Assembly (NCBI GenBank): GCA_963850345.1
Contig: CAWKKW010000002.1
Coordinates: 806,001-870,000 of the forward strand
Reading direction: 5' to 3'
Source: CAWKKW01 sp963850345
GTDB lineage: Bacteria > Acidobacteriota > Terriglobia > Terriglobales > Acidobacteriaceae
Length of the DNA: 64,000 nucleotides
The position numbers were made by a program, and so were the translations under genes. The notes beneath the pieces are model-generated. The model was not told the origin of the DNA, made no database searches, and saw only the letters and a program-made list of their open reading frames with translations. Below, piece after piece: positions 8,406 to 17,392 of this stretch. The first letter of the stretch is position 1. Every line of letters starts with the position of its first letter.

Positions 8406-9440
8406 ATGTCCCCCAATCGTCGTGATTTCCTCAAAGCCGCAACCGCGGCAAGTGCCATGAGCATGGCAGGAACCAATGCAGTATTAGCTCAAACGAGCGG
8501 AGGAGCACCAATGAGCGAGCCCAATGTGCCGCGGCGGCCTCTCGGAAAAACCGGTATCCAAATCTCGGCACTTGGGGTTGGCGGCTTTCATCTCGGCTCC
8601 ACCAAGGATCAGAAGGAGGCGAATGAGTTAGTCGCGCAGGCACTCGACGCAGGCATCAACTTTTTCGACAACGCTTGGGATTATCACAAAGGCGAGAGTG
8701 AACTGCGCCTCGGCGAAGCACTCAAAGGCAAGCGTGACCAGGCCATCGTGATGACCAAGGTCTGCACCCACGGGCGCGATAAGAATGTGGGTATGCGCAT
8801 GCTCGAAGATTCTTTACGTCGATTGCAAACGGATCACCTCGACGTCTGGCAGATTCACGAGGTGATTTACGAGAACGACCCGGACCTGATCTTCGCGCCA
8901 AATGGGGTCGCCGAGGCTCTCCTCCAGGCCAAGCAGCAGGGCAAGGTGCGCGCCATCGGCTTTACCGGCCACAAGGATCCGTCCATCCACCTACGCATGC
9001 TCAAGCACGACTTCCCGTTCGATACCGTGCAGATGCCACTCAATTGCTTCGACGCGAGCTTTCGCAGCTTTGAAAAGAATGTGCTACCCGAAGCACAGCG
9101 TCGCGGCATCGCCGTCTTAGGTATGAAGAGCCTCGGCGGGAGCGGCGAGATGGTCAAGCACGGCGGAGTTACTCCCGAAGAAGGGCTGCGCTATGCCATG
9201 AGCCTTCCGGTGGCCACTACTATCAGCGGCATGGATTCCATCGAAGTCCTGCAACAGAATCTGAAAGTCGCCTCCGGCTTCAAGCCGTACACCGAAGAAG
9301 AGATGGAGGCGCTGCGGAAACGCTGTCAACTGCTGGCTTCCGACGGTCGCCTGGAGTTATTCAAAACGACCAAGATGTACGACGGGGATGAAGGTCGTCA
9401 GCAACACCATTTTCCTCTGGCTACCGAGCTGCCGGTTTAA
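8406..9440 (+). CDS. Tat-exported aldo/keto reductase
   Basis: This 344-residue protein is a paralogue of the preceding reductase (shared ISALGVGGFHLG, FFDNAWDYHKGESE, MTKVCTHGRD, VWQIHEV, and the same C-terminal plan). It differs by a twin-arginine leader at residues 1-29: NRRDFLKAATAASAMSM followed by a likely cleavage after AVLAQ. It should therefore act folded, with cofactor, in the periplasm. All four catalytic AKR residues (Asp, Tyr, Lys, His) are present. The arrangement, one cytoplasmic and one exported copy side by side, suggests the same substrate class is handled on both sides of the membrane; that is inference. A terminator follows at 9523. Confidence 0.9.
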   Translation: MSPNRRDFLKAATAASAMSMAGTNAVLAQTSGGAPMSEPNVPRRPLGKTGIQISALGVGGFHLGSTKDQKEANELVAQALDAGINFFDNAWDYHKGESELRLGEALKGKRDQAIVMTKVCTHGRDKNVGMRMLEDSLRRLQTDHLDVWQIHEVIYENDPDLIFAPNGVAEALLQAKQQGKVRAIGFTGHKDPSIHLRMLKHDFPFDTVQMPLNCFDASFRSFEKNVLPEAQRRGIAVLGMKSLGGSGEMVKHGGVTPEEGLRYAMSLPVATTISGMDSIEVLQQNLKVASGFKPYTEEEMEALRKRCQLLASDGRLELFKTTKMYDGDEGRQQHHFPLATELPV

Positions 9441-9522
9441 TCCGCCCGTAGACTGCGACAATCTCGTGCGCGGCCGAGAGCGGAGGGCGACACCTCTGCC
9501 AACCGTTGTCATCGTCCCCGAA

Positions 9523-9546
9523 CAGACACTGTCTCGGTGTCTTTTT
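9523..9546 (+). terminator. Rho-independent terminator after the aldo/keto reductase pair
   Basis: AGACAC (9524-9529) pairs with GTGTCT (9537-9542) around a 7-base loop and runs straight into TTTTT. It lies about 80 bases behind the second reductase. The remainder of the 322-base gap up to the glycosyltransferase holds a TGCAAgTTGCA palindrome (9593-9603) and ACGAAT-N9-ATTCGT (9724-9744), possible control sites. Confidence 0.65.
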
Positions 9547-9592
9547 GCTCGCCTCGAAGTTTCCATTCGGAACCGAGTACTAAGGGCTATGA

Positions 9593-9603
9593 TGCAAGTT
9601 GCA
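9593..9603. repeat. Palindrome TGCAAGTTGCA, copy 1
   Basis: An 11-base near-perfect palindrome lies in the leader of the glycosyltransferase operon. The identical word recurs at 46487-46497 in another intergenic region. It could be an operator half-shared by two promoters; no regulator can be assigned. Confidence 0.3.
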
Positions 9604-9762
9604 CCACCGATACCAGCAACTCACCCGCGCAGATGTATAGTTCTTTACCTCCGGTCGGCAGCTTAAGAGCGCAGAATCAAGGAGATAGACGCTGGCTGCT
9701 ATTCACTTGAGCACCTGCATCTAACGAATACGTTATTGATTCGTGAGCCCGGGGGTTCCTAC

Positions 9763-10821
9763 ATGCGCGTTGCACTGGTTGCATCTCCCTTCATTGCTGT
9801 GCCGCCACCGCTGTATGGAGGCACCGAGCTGTTCATTGCCAATCTCGCGGAGGGTCTTACCCGCCGAGGCATCGAAACGGTGGTCTACGCGAACGGAGCG
9901 TCAACCGTGAATTCTGAGTTGCGCTGGCTCTATGAAGAGTCCGAATGGCCTCTCGCCAGTGAGAGCGCTGGAACCGTCAAGGAATTGAATCATCTCTCCT
10001 GGGCCATCAGCCACTCTTCGGCCGATTGCGATATCGTGCATGTGAATAGCAGCCTCGCAGTTACGTATTCCCGGTTCCTGTCTCAGCCATTCGTATGTAC
10101 CCTGCACCACCCAGCGGAGGCACCCCTGACCGCGCTTTACGAACAGTACGATCGCGTCCAGTACGTTGGAATCAGTGCGCATCAGGCCTCCACCCATCCC
10201 ACGCTCAAGATGGACGTGATCCATCACGGGCTCGACTTTTCGAATTATCAGCTCCGCACCGACAAGCAGGGGTATCTTTGCTTTCTCGGTCGAATCGCGC
10301 CCATCAAGGGCACTCATACTGCCATTGAAGTCGCGAAGAAGGCTGGAATCCCACTGAAGATCGCCGGCGAGGTACAGCCCGCATTTCAGAGCTACTTCGA
10401 CACCATGATCAAGCCTCACATCGATGGGATGTTCATCGAGTATGTAGGTGAGGCAGATCTCGCGATGAAGAACGAGTTGCTCGGTGGCGCCATCGGCATG
10501 CTCTTCCCCATCAACTGGAACGAGCCGTTTGGCCTGGTGCTGGTCGAAGCAATGGCTTGCGGCACGCCGGTCTTCGCATTTAAAGGCGGTTCTGTCCCGG
10601 AGATCGTCATCCCCGGCCTTTCCGGAGCAATCTGTTCGTCTGTCGACGACATGGCTAAATGTATTCAGACGCAAAGCTTTAACTCCACTTGGATTCGAAA
10701 CTGGGTGGAGGCTGAATTTTCTGTTGAGGTGATGGTCGAGCGGTATGCCGCGCTGTATGAGCGCCTGCTCACCCAACGAAAGTCCGCGGGCATCCATTCG
10801 CTAGAGGAAGCTGCTGCATGA
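9763..10821 (+). CDS. GT4 family glycosyltransferase
   Basis: A 352-residue GT-B glycosyltransferase. The N-terminal acceptor domain starts MRVALVASPF with the glycine-rich PPPLYGGTELF loop; the C-terminal nucleotide-sugar domain has FLGRIAPIKGTHTAIE, then the family GT4 signature INWNEPFGLVLVEAMACGTPVFAF with its EX7E-type glutamates, and GSVPEIV. It transfers a hexose from an NDP-sugar to an unknown acceptor, in the cytoplasm. The start ATG at 9763 is preferred over 9736 because the family begins there and GGGGG precedes it. It overlaps the next gene by ATGA, so the two are translationally coupled, which ties it to alpha-glucan metabolism. Confidence 0.88.
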   Translation: MRVALVASPFIAVPPPLYGGTELFIANLAEGLTRRGIETVVYANGASTVNSELRWLYEESEWPLASESAGTVKELNHLSWAISHSSADCDIVHVNSSLAVTYSRFLSQPFVCTLHHPAEAPLTALYEQYDRVQYVGISAHQASTHPTLKMDVIHHGLDFSNYQLRTDKQGYLCFLGRIAPIKGTHTAIEVAKKAGIPLKIAGEVQPAFQSYFDTMIKPHIDGMFIEYVGEADLAMKNELLGGAIGMLFPINWNEPFGLVLVEAMACGTPVFAFKGGSVPEIVIPGLSGAICSSVDDMAKCIQTQSFNSTWIRNWVEAEFSVEVMVERYAALYERLLTQRKSAGIHSLEEAAA

Positions 10822-13079
10822 AGCACAAGGACGTGAGCCATGAGACGGAGAGCGTGCATTTGCGCACCATGCCCGCTCCCGTGGAACCAAGGGTCGCCTA
10901 CTCTGAGCCGCACCTGTCGAACACGCAGAGCTTGGCCCTGATCCGCGGTAAGACCTTCTTCGCCAGCGATCATCAGGGAGACCTGCTTCCTCCCGGCGCG
11001 CCGCAGGTCGGACTATTCCATCAGGACACTCGTTATCTCAGCGAACTGCAGCTGATCATCAACGGTCATCGACCAGCCGTCCTCTCATCCACCACCGAAG
11101 AGGGATCCTACGCAAATCGTTTAGAGCTGACCGTGAAAGGCAGCGTTCACGGTGAAGGCCTCGACCTTCCTGTAAATACCGTATACGTCCACCGAGAACA
11201 GGTTCTCGAACACGAAAACCTCTTCGACGTGCTTTACCTTGAGAACTTCCATAACGAGGTAGCGAAGCTTCGCATCGAGATAATCTACGGCGCCGACTTC
11301 ATGGACATCTTCCAGGTGCGCGGCCTCATTCGCGGCAAGAGCGGTCAGTATTACCGGCAAGTCAGCTCGGATCATCAGCTCATCTTTGTGTACGACGGTC
11401 TTGACCACCGGCAGCGTACTACCACGGTGACGTTTGATCCGCCGCCGAGCGCCATTACCGAACGCACCGCACTTTGGGAGATCGACCTGCCTCCGCTGGG
11501 GAAAACTCAGATCAGCACCGCGGTTGCCATGCACTCCCGTGCAGACACCCAATCCAGTGCGGATCATAACCTTCACTTGGAAACGAACGGAGCGACTGCA
11601 AGACACCAAACCCTTCAGGCGCCTCTTCGCAGACTGCAGAGCGAGTTTGCCGCATGGGCCCCGGAGTGTACTCGCTTCCGTTCCGATAACGGTATCTTCA
11701 ACGCGATGCTTCGCACGGCTCATCAGGACTTCTACGCGCTACAACTGCCAGATGGCCCTAACAAGACGATCGCCGCGGGGGTGCCCTGGTTCGCCGCTAT
11801 CTTCGGCCGCGACTCGCTGATTGCATCCTTCAGCACGCTGGCGCTGAATCCTCATCTCGCCGAGGGAGCCTTGCGTGTACTCGCCGCTCATCAGGGAGCC
11901 GTACGGAACGACGACAGAGATGAAGAACCCGGCAAAATCGTTCACGAGATGCGTTCCGGGGAGATGGCATCAACCGGGGAGATTGCATTTGGCCTGAACT
12001 ATGGCTCCGTCGACGCCACTCCTCTATTCATCATCCTGCTCAGTGAGTACTACCGATGGAGCGGAGACAAAGCTTTCCTTGAGGAACTACGTGTCCCGCT
12101 GCTCGCCGCGCTCGACTGGCTGCGCAATTGCGGCGACCTCGATGGAGATGGCCTGATCGAATATTGCCGCAAGACGCCTCACGGCCTTTTCAATCAGGGA
12201 TGGAAAGATTCCGGCGACGCGAACATGTTTGAAGACGGGCGAATCGCTCAGCCGCCCACTGCGCTGATCGAAGAACAGGGGTACGCCGCAGATGCCTACG
12301 CTCGCGCCGGCGTACTGTTGGAAATTCTCGGAGACAAGAAGCAGTCGGCCGAGCTGACCGGCCGCGCAGCAATCCTCCGCTCGCGCCTCGATGAGGCCTT
12401 CTGGATGGCCGACCGCAAATATTACGCCATGGCCCTCGATCACTCCAAGCGCCCCATACGTGCCTTCGCGTCCAACCCCGGGCACCTTCTGTTTGCCGGC
12501 GCCATTGATCGTTTGCGCGCAAAAGATGTTGTCGCTACACTTATGGGTCCTGGCCTGTTCTCCGGCTGGGGCATTCGGACCTTGTCAAAGGACGAGCCGA
12601 CGTTCAACCCGATGAGCTACCATCGTGGATCGGTCTGGCCTCACGACAATGCGCTCATCGCGTATGGCATGGCGGCGTATGGCTTCCGCCCGGAGAGCTC
12701 ACTGATCCTATCGTCGCTCTTCGATGCTGCACTCCATTTTCGGGACTATCGGCTCCCAGAGCTGTTTTGCGGCATCCAGCGCAGGCAGCGAGACGAACCG
12801 GTGCAGTACCCTGTTTCCTGCTCGCCTCAGGCTTGGGCTTCGGGAGCGCCGTCCCTGATCTTAACCGCGTTGCTGGGCTTCAAACCCGATGCGGCCAACG
12901 GTAAGCTCAGGATCGTCGACCCATATCTGCCCGATTTCCTCAACTACCTTGAGGTGAAGGACCTGCGGATCGGAAAGAGCCGCATCTCTCTCGAGTTCTC
13001 GCGCCAGGGTCCCCGAACATTTTGTAACGTGACGCAGATAGATGGCGACGAACTCGAGGTAAGTATTGTCTACCGCTGA
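10818..13079 (+). CDS. Amylo-alpha-1,6-glucosidase-like glycogen debranching protein
   Basis: The 753-residue protein has the two-part build of bacterial GDE-like enzymes: an N-terminal GDE_N domain (LIRGKTFFASDHQGDLLPPG, then LFHQDTRYLSEL, about residues 35-270) and a C-terminal (alpha/alpha)6-barrel (GVPWFAAIFGRDSLIAS near residue 320, then GLFNQGWKDSGDA, and YHRGSVWPHDNALIA near 610). These motifs match the glycoside hydrolase clan of amylo-alpha-1,6-glucosidases and related trehalases. The expected role is removal of 1,6-linked branches or hydrolysis of a related glucan; no signal peptide, so cytoplasmic. Start codon overlaps the glycosyltransferase stop. Substrate in this subgroup is not proven. 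Confidence 0.88.
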   Translation: MKHKDVSHETESVHLRTMPAPVEPRVAYSEPHLSNTQSLALIRGKTFFASDHQGDLLPPGAPQVGLFHQDTRYLSELQLIINGHRPAVLSSTTEEGSYANRLELTVKGSVHGEGLDLPVNTVYVHREQVLEHENLFDVLYLENFHNEVAKLRIEIIYGADFMDIFQVRGLIRGKSGQYYRQVSSDHQLIFVYDGLDHRQRTTTVTFDPPPSAITERTALWEIDLPPLGKTQISTAVAMHSRADTQSSADHNLHLETNGATARHQTLQAPLRRLQSEFAAWAPECTRFRSDNGIFNAMLRTAHQDFYALQLPDGPNKTIAAGVPWFAAIFGRDSLIASFSTLALNPHLAEGALRVLAAHQGAVRNDDRDEEPGKIVHEMRSGEMASTGEIAFGLNYGSVDATPLFIILLSEYYRWSGDKAFLEELRVPLLAALDWLRNCGDLDGDGLIEYCRKTPHGLFNQGWKDSGDANMFEDGRIAQPPTALIEEQGYAADAYARAGVLLEILGDKKQSAELTGRAAILRSRLDEAFWMADRKYYAMALDHSKRPIRAFASNPGHLLFAGAIDRLRAKDVVATLMGPGLFSGWGIRTLSKDEPTFNPMSYHRGSVWPHDNALIAYGMAAYGFRPESSLILSSLFDAALHFRDYRLPELFCGIQRRQRDEPVQYPVSCSPQAWASGAPSLILTALLGFKPDAANGKLRIVDPYLPDFLNYLEVKDLRIGKSRISLEFSRQGPRTFCNVTQIDGDELEVSIVYR

Positions 13080-13194
13080 TACGGCGGGTCGCAAACTCTG
13101 CTGGAGTAGTCTGCTTCGAGGTCGTCGGCACCCGAGCAAACCTTCCTGCTCTTTCATGGCTCTCAATTGACTGGCAGATCGAGAGAGCAGAAGC

Positions 13195-14268
13195 ATGCGG
13201 AAGAATGTTGGGTCAGTTTTAGCCTTTGGCGGCGCGGCGCTTGGCACAGCCGCACTCGCTTGCGTCGGCGCTTCTGTGGTTGCGTCTCAGCGCTATCGCA
13301 ACAATCGCTCGGCCGCACGGCTGCGCGGCAAAGTTGTTTTGATCACCGGGTCCTCTCGCGGCCTTGGACTCGCCCTCGCGGAAGAGTTTGGCCGCAATGG
13401 GGCGAAGCTCGTTCTTACCGCGCGCGATGCCAGTGAACTTGAGCAGGCGCGGGCACTACTGATCACAAGACAAGCGGTAGAAGACTCATCCGACATCCTC
13501 ACCGTTCCCTGCGACCTTCGTAACCAGCAACAGTGCGAACGGTTGATACAAACGACGACGGAGCACTACGGACAAATCGATATTCTCGTAAATAATGCCG
13601 GCATTATTACGGTGGGTCCGATCGAAAACCAGAGCGTCGAAATCTTCCGCGATGTAATGGACACGAACTTCTTCGCGATCATTCACTGCACTCTGGCAGT
13701 GCTGCCACAGATGCTCGCGCGCAAGAGCGGTTCGATCGTAAACATCACATCAATCGGTGGGAAGGTCGCCGTCCCGCATCTGCTTCCGTACACAGCCAGC
13801 AAATTCGCTGCCACCGGATTTTCAGAGGGCCTGCACGCCGAGCTGCGTTCAAAGGGCGTCCGGGTGACCACCGTCTGCCCCGGCCTCATGCGAACTGGCT
13901 CTTACCTGCACGCCCTCTTCACCGGCGATGCTGAGCGCGAATATCGCTGGTTCAGTCTTGGCGCTGCCTTGCCGGGTGTTGCTGCGGCTGCTTCCACTGC
14001 GGCGCGCAAAATCGTTCGCGCGACGCTCGCAGGCACGGCGGAAATCACCATCACCCCGCAGGCATTCTTAGCTGCGCGTTTGAACCATATCTCGCCCGAG
14101 ATAACATTGCTGTGCCTTCGGATTGCGAACGCTCTTCTGCCTGCGCCCTCTGCCAGCACCGCCGCGCCAGAAGAGGGAGAGCGCGTACGATCGCTTGAAG
14201 TGAAATCCGCCACCACTCTGGGCAGGCAGGCTGCTCGTCGATATAACCAGGTCCGCCCCGCGTCTTGA
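13195..14268 (+). CDS. Short-chain dehydrogenase with N-terminal membrane anchor
   Basis: A 357-residue classical SDR. Residues about 5-30 form a hydrophobic anchor; the Rossmann fold follows with TGSSRGLGLA (cofactor loop; the Arg suggests NADP), NNAG, the catalytic Ser in NITSIGG and the Tyr-Lys pair in YTASKFA. The C-terminal 60 residues beyond the core are not conserved and end in a basic stretch. The substrate is unknown; the closest named types are SDRs acting on lipids or polyols. It lies in the middle of the carbohydrate cluster, 115 bases behind the debranching gene, same strand. Confidence 0.88.
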   Translation: MRKNVGSVLAFGGAALGTAALACVGASVVASQRYRNNRSAARLRGKVVLITGSSRGLGLALAEEFGRNGAKLVLTARDASELEQARALLITRQAVEDSSDILTVPCDLRNQQQCERLIQTTTEHYGQIDILVNNAGIITVGPIENQSVEIFRDVMDTNFFAIIHCTLAVLPQMLARKSGSIVNITSIGGKVAVPHLLPYTASKFAATGFSEGLHAELRSKGVRVTTVCPGLMRTGSYLHALFTGDAEREYRWFSLGAALPGVAAAASTAARKIVRATLAGTAEITITPQAFLAARLNHISPEITLLCLRIANALLPAPSASTAAPEEGERVRSLEVKSATTLGRQAARRYNQVRPAS

Positions 14269-14359
14269 TAGCTTCGCGCAGACGGATGCTCGACGACAAC
14301 CCACGCGCAAGGGGCCTTCATCACACCTGCAGGTAAGCAATCATAGATGGAGTAGGACC

Positions 14360-14764
14360 ATGACCCTATCGAGACGGACCAGAGACCATGAGGAGATTCA
14401 GCGGTGGGCAGAATCGCACGGCGCGCTTCCAGCCGAAGTAGCCAGCACCGAAAAGAACGGCCAGACCGGCATTCTTCGCTTCGAGTTTCCAAATGCAAAA
14501 AACCGCAATGACAGCGCGCTGAAAGAGATCTCGTGGGAACACTTCTTTCAAAAGTTCGATGAGAACAACCTCGAACTGATCTATCAGGAGAAGACTGCGG
14601 AAGGAGATGTGAGTAACTTCAACAAACTCGTCTATCCTGAGGTCACATCGGAAACAAAGAAGCCGACCAAGTCGAGCGGCTCGGGCTCGGCGAAGAAGTC
14701 AACTACCACATCAAAGAAGAAGAGCACGAGCGGATCGAGCAAGAAGCACGACTCGGTGGCTTAG
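14360..14764 (+). CDS. Small protein with Lys/Ser-rich tail, often mislabelled glucan branching enzyme
   Basis: The 134-residue protein has a folded N-terminal part (residues 1-88, with HEEIQRWAESHGALPAEV, GILRFEFP, ISWEHFFQKFDENNLELIYQE) and a disordered, repetitive Lys/Ser/Thr tail (residues 93-134). The N-terminal part resembles a family of about 90-residue proteins often labelled 1,4-alpha-glucan branching enzyme in rhizobia and relatives, although it is far too short for that enzyme and has no TIM barrel. I recognise the family from pattern memory only. The basic tail could bind nucleic acid or a polyanion. Neighbours are sugar enzymes and the SDR. Function unknown. Confidence 0.7.
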   Translation: MTLSRRTRDHEEIQRWAESHGALPAEVASTEKNGQTGILRFEFPNAKNRNDSALKEISWEHFFQKFDENNLELIYQEKTAEGDVSNFNKLVYPEVTSETKKPTKSSGSGSAKKSTTTSKKKSTSGSSKKHDSVA

Positions 14765-14796
14765 AGCGTGAATAGAATCTGCTTGGACGCGAAGAT

Positions 14797-15891
14797 ATGA
14801 AGATTGTCATCTTCGGGCTGACTGTCAGCTCCTCGTGGGGAAATGGCCACGCTACGCTCTGGCGTGGCCTGCTCAAAGCGCTCGCACGTCGCGGTCATCA
14901 GGTCGTCTTCTTTGAACGAGACGTCCCCTATTACGCTACAACTCGCGATGTGTGGGAGTTGAGCGGCGGTAACCGCCTAGTCCTATATCCTGACTTCACC
15001 AGTATTCGTCCAATGGCGCTCGCTGAAGTAGCTGATGCCGATCTCGGCATCGTCACAAGCTATTGTCCAGACGGGCTACCCGCAGCCGAGTTGCTCAAGA
15101 ACTCAACCGCAACCCTCAAAGCTTTCTATGATCTCGATACTCCCATAACTCTCAACGCATTGCGTGCCGGACATGCGGTTGACTACCTCCCAGCTGACGG
15201 CCTCTCCGAATTCGATCTTGTCCTGAGTTACACCGGGGGCAAGGCTCTTGAGGAACTTCAGCTGAAGCTTGGGGCGCGGGATGTGTTTCCTCTATACGGG
15301 AGTGTTGATCCTGACGCTCATCATCCCGTCCTCCCCGACAAAGACTTCCGCGCGGACCTTTCCTATCTCGGCACGTATGCCCCCGATCGCCAGGAAGCAC
15401 TCGAGGAACTCTTCCTCAAACCTTCTCGGATCTTGCCCCAATGCCGGTTTCTTATTGGAGGCGCGCAGTATCCCGCCGACTTCCCGTGGGCGAGCAATGT
15501 CTGGTTCGTCAGGCATACGCCGCCTGCGCTGCATCCCGCATTCTTCTCCTCGTGCCGTGCAACTCTCAACATCACGCGAAGAGCGATGGCAGAATACGGC
15601 TATTGCCCCTCCGGCAGGCTCTTCGAAGCCGCGGCCTGCGGGGCTCCTCTGCTGAGTGACGCGTGGGTGGGCCTCGACAGTTTCTTTGAACCAGGCGCTG
15701 AGTTGATGATCGTCGAGAAAGCACAGGATGTCGTCGACGCTCTCCAGCGTTCGGACGCAGAACTTCAAGCCATGGCTTCACGCGCCCGCCAACGCACACT
15801 CGACGAGCACACCTCAGAGCACCGTGTTCGCGAATTGGAAATCATCTGTGAGTCCGTTCTGTGTCGTCCATCCATAGCAGCCGCCAGTTAG
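14797..15891 (+). CDS. CgeB-like glycosyltransferase
   Basis: The 364-residue protein begins with the acceptor-domain motif MKIVIFGLTVSSSWGNGHA, typical of the CgeB family of GT-B proteins, and ends with the Glyco_trans_1_2 domain: GRLFEAAACGAPLLSDAW, then FFEPGAELMIVE, about residues 265-345. Donor and acceptor are not known; CgeB of Bacillus modifies the spore surface, but relatives in non-sporulating bacteria make other glycans. It is 32 bases behind the small Lys-tailed protein and 41 bases before the nucleotidyltransferase, so one operon. Together with the GT4 enzyme at 9763 it gives the cluster two different transferases. Confidence 0.83.
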   Translation: MKIVIFGLTVSSSWGNGHATLWRGLLKALARRGHQVVFFERDVPYYATTRDVWELSGGNRLVLYPDFTSIRPMALAEVADADLGIVTSYCPDGLPAAELLKNSTATLKAFYDLDTPITLNALRAGHAVDYLPADGLSEFDLVLSYTGGKALEELQLKLGARDVFPLYGSVDPDAHHPVLPDKDFRADLSYLGTYAPDRQEALEELFLKPSRILPQCRFLIGGAQYPADFPWASNVWFVRHTPPALHPAFFSSCRATLNITRRAMAEYGYCPSGRLFEAAACGAPLLSDAWVGLDSFFEPGAELMIVEKAQDVVDALQRSDAELQAMASRARQRTLDEHTSEHRVRELEIICESVLCRPSIAAAS

Positions 15892-15932
15892 AGCACTCAA
15901 CGCAAACGAACCGACTTGGTAAGGAGAAATGT

Positions 15933-16712
15933 ATGTGGGGTATCATTCCGGCGGCAGGAGCAGGTAGCCGCATTCAGCCACTCGCGTTTTCTAAAGAACT
16001 GCTCCCAGTTGGCAGCCGCATCGATGGGGAGACAGAACGCCCCAAGGCAGTGAGCGAGTATCTGGTCGAACGCATGATTGAGGGAGGCGCGGACAAACTC
16101 TGCTTCGTGATATCTCCCGGTAAGTCCGATATCCTCGAATACTACAGCGCCGGCGTCTCTGGCTCGAGCATCGCGTTTGTGGTGCAGCCTAAACCCAGCG
16201 GCTTGTGCGATGCGATCTTCCGGGCGATTCCACTCGTCTCCCAAGACGAGACAGTCGTTGTAGGCCTGCCCGACACCATCTGGTTTCCGCAAACGGGCCT
16301 TCGTGAACTGCCCGAAGACGTGCTGTCATTTTTGCTGTTTCCCGTCACCCGCCCAGAGGTCTTCGACGCAGTAGAGACGGACCCTTTTGGCGAAGTTCGC
16401 CGCATCCACGTCAAAGAGATGGGCGTGCAATGCAACTGGATCTGGGGTGCATTCAAAATGCCGGGCTCTGTCTTCCACCGCCTTCACCAACTCTGGCTTC
16501 AACCGGAGCGAAGGGATGAATACTTTGGAACACTCGTCAACGCATACCTCGCGGAAGGTGGTCGCGCCGTAGGTGTCAGGGCAGGCGAATCATATGTCGA
16601 TGTCGGCACGCTGCACGGCTATCGGGAAGCGATTCAGTTGCTTACTGAACCCCGCAGCAACGCAGAAGAGGCAGTGCCGCCATCCGCGTTTGAACATCCG
16701 CTCGCTTCTTAA
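15933..16712 (+). CDS. Sugar-phosphate nucleotidyltransferase (RfbA-like)
   Basis: A 259-residue NTP transferase: the nucleotide-binding loop IIPAAGAGSRIQPL at the N-terminus, FSKELLPVG (substrate Lys), GLPDTIWFP (the metal-binding Asp of the GLPD/GxGD motif) and ESYVDVGTLHGYREA near the C-terminus. It should couple a sugar-1-phosphate to an NTP, giving the NDP-sugar that the two cluster transferases need; glucose-1-phosphate with dTTP or UTP is the most likely, unproven. AAGGAG at 15921-15926 places the start at ATG 15933, six bases on. It ends 17 bases before the oppositely oriented HAD gene. Confidence 0.88.
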   Translation: MWGIIPAAGAGSRIQPLAFSKELLPVGSRIDGETERPKAVSEYLVERMIEGGADKLCFVISPGKSDILEYYSAGVSGSSIAFVVQPKPSGLCDAIFRAIPLVSQDETVVVGLPDTIWFPQTGLRELPEDVLSFLLFPVTRPEVFDAVETDPFGEVRRIHVKEMGVQCNWIWGAFKMPGSVFHRLHQLWLQPERRDEYFGTLVNAYLAEGGRAVGVRAGESYVDVGTLHGYREAIQLLTEPRSNAEEAVPPSAFEHPLAS

Positions 16713-16729
16713 GAAGAAGTAAGTGTGCC

Positions 16730-17392
16730 CTATCTCGCCAGAATAGATTCTTCGAAGTGAAGGAGAAGATCTGCCGGATCCTGATACACCTCGACGCAGC
16801 CGGCATCTTTCAGGTCGTCGCGCTTCCATCCGCCGCACGTTAGTCCCACAATCGGAATACCTAACTTGCCGGTGGCCTGGGCGTCGTAGGGGGTATCACC
16901 CAGAGCCACAGCCTGTTTCGGCTCCATACCCATCTTCTTGAGAGCAGCAGCAAAGATGTCCGCCTCAGGCTTGGACTCCTTTGCGTCCGCGCTCGATGAT
17001 TCCTCATCGATCAGATCTTCCATACCTACGATCTTCTTATAAGTGCCGAGGTCCTCCTGGTTAGAAGAGGTCGCGAGCGCGATCTTCTTCCCCGCTTCTC
17101 TTACTCTAGCCAGCAACTCACGCGATTTCGAGAAGGCTACTATCCGCGGCATGTAATCGCGGTGAAAGAGCTGCTTGCGAAAGTCTTTCAACGGCTTCTC
17201 GAGCGCTTGCAGCTGATCCTTTGGCACGAATACGGGAATCACTTTATCCCCACCCTTGCCAATCTGACTCCACGCTTCATCCATGCGTATTTGGATTCCG
17301 AAATGCTCAAACGTTCGCCGCCATGCCTCAGCATGCAACGAATTGCTGTCTACTAGCGTCCCGTCAATATCAGTCAGCAACACTTCCCGCAT
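16730..17392 (-). CDS. HAD-superfamily hydrolase, phosphoglycolate-phosphatase type
   Basis: A 220-residue HAD phosphatase with all four motifs: DIDGTLVDSN (nucleophile Asp), ATSSNQ, the Lys of ESKPEADIF, and GDTPYDAQ. A helical cap (about residues 15-85) places it in the phosphoglycolate phosphatase/beta-phosphoglucomutase subfamily. GGAGG at 17398-17402 sets the start at ATG 17392; a longer reading from 17422 has no such site. It faces the nucleotidyltransferase with only 17 bases between stops, and being at the end of the sugar cluster suggests a sugar-phosphate substrate. Specific substrate cannot be told. Confidence 0.87.
   Translation of the reverse strand: MREVLLTDIDGTLVDSNSLHAEAWRRTFEHFGIQIRMDEAWSQIGKGGDKVIPVFVPKDQLQALEKPLKDFRKQLFHRDYMPRIVAFSKSRELLARVREAGKKIALATSSNQEDLGTYKKIVGMEDLIDEESSSADAKESKPEADIFAAALKKMGMEPKQAVALGDTPYDAQATGKLGIPIVGLTCGGWKRDDLKDAGCVEVYQDPADLLLHFEESILAR

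Noticed and set aside
9901..10797. Open frame of 298 codons opposite the GT4 glycosyltransferase
   Set aside because: A shadow of the GT4 gene; no family motif and no ribosome-binding site.
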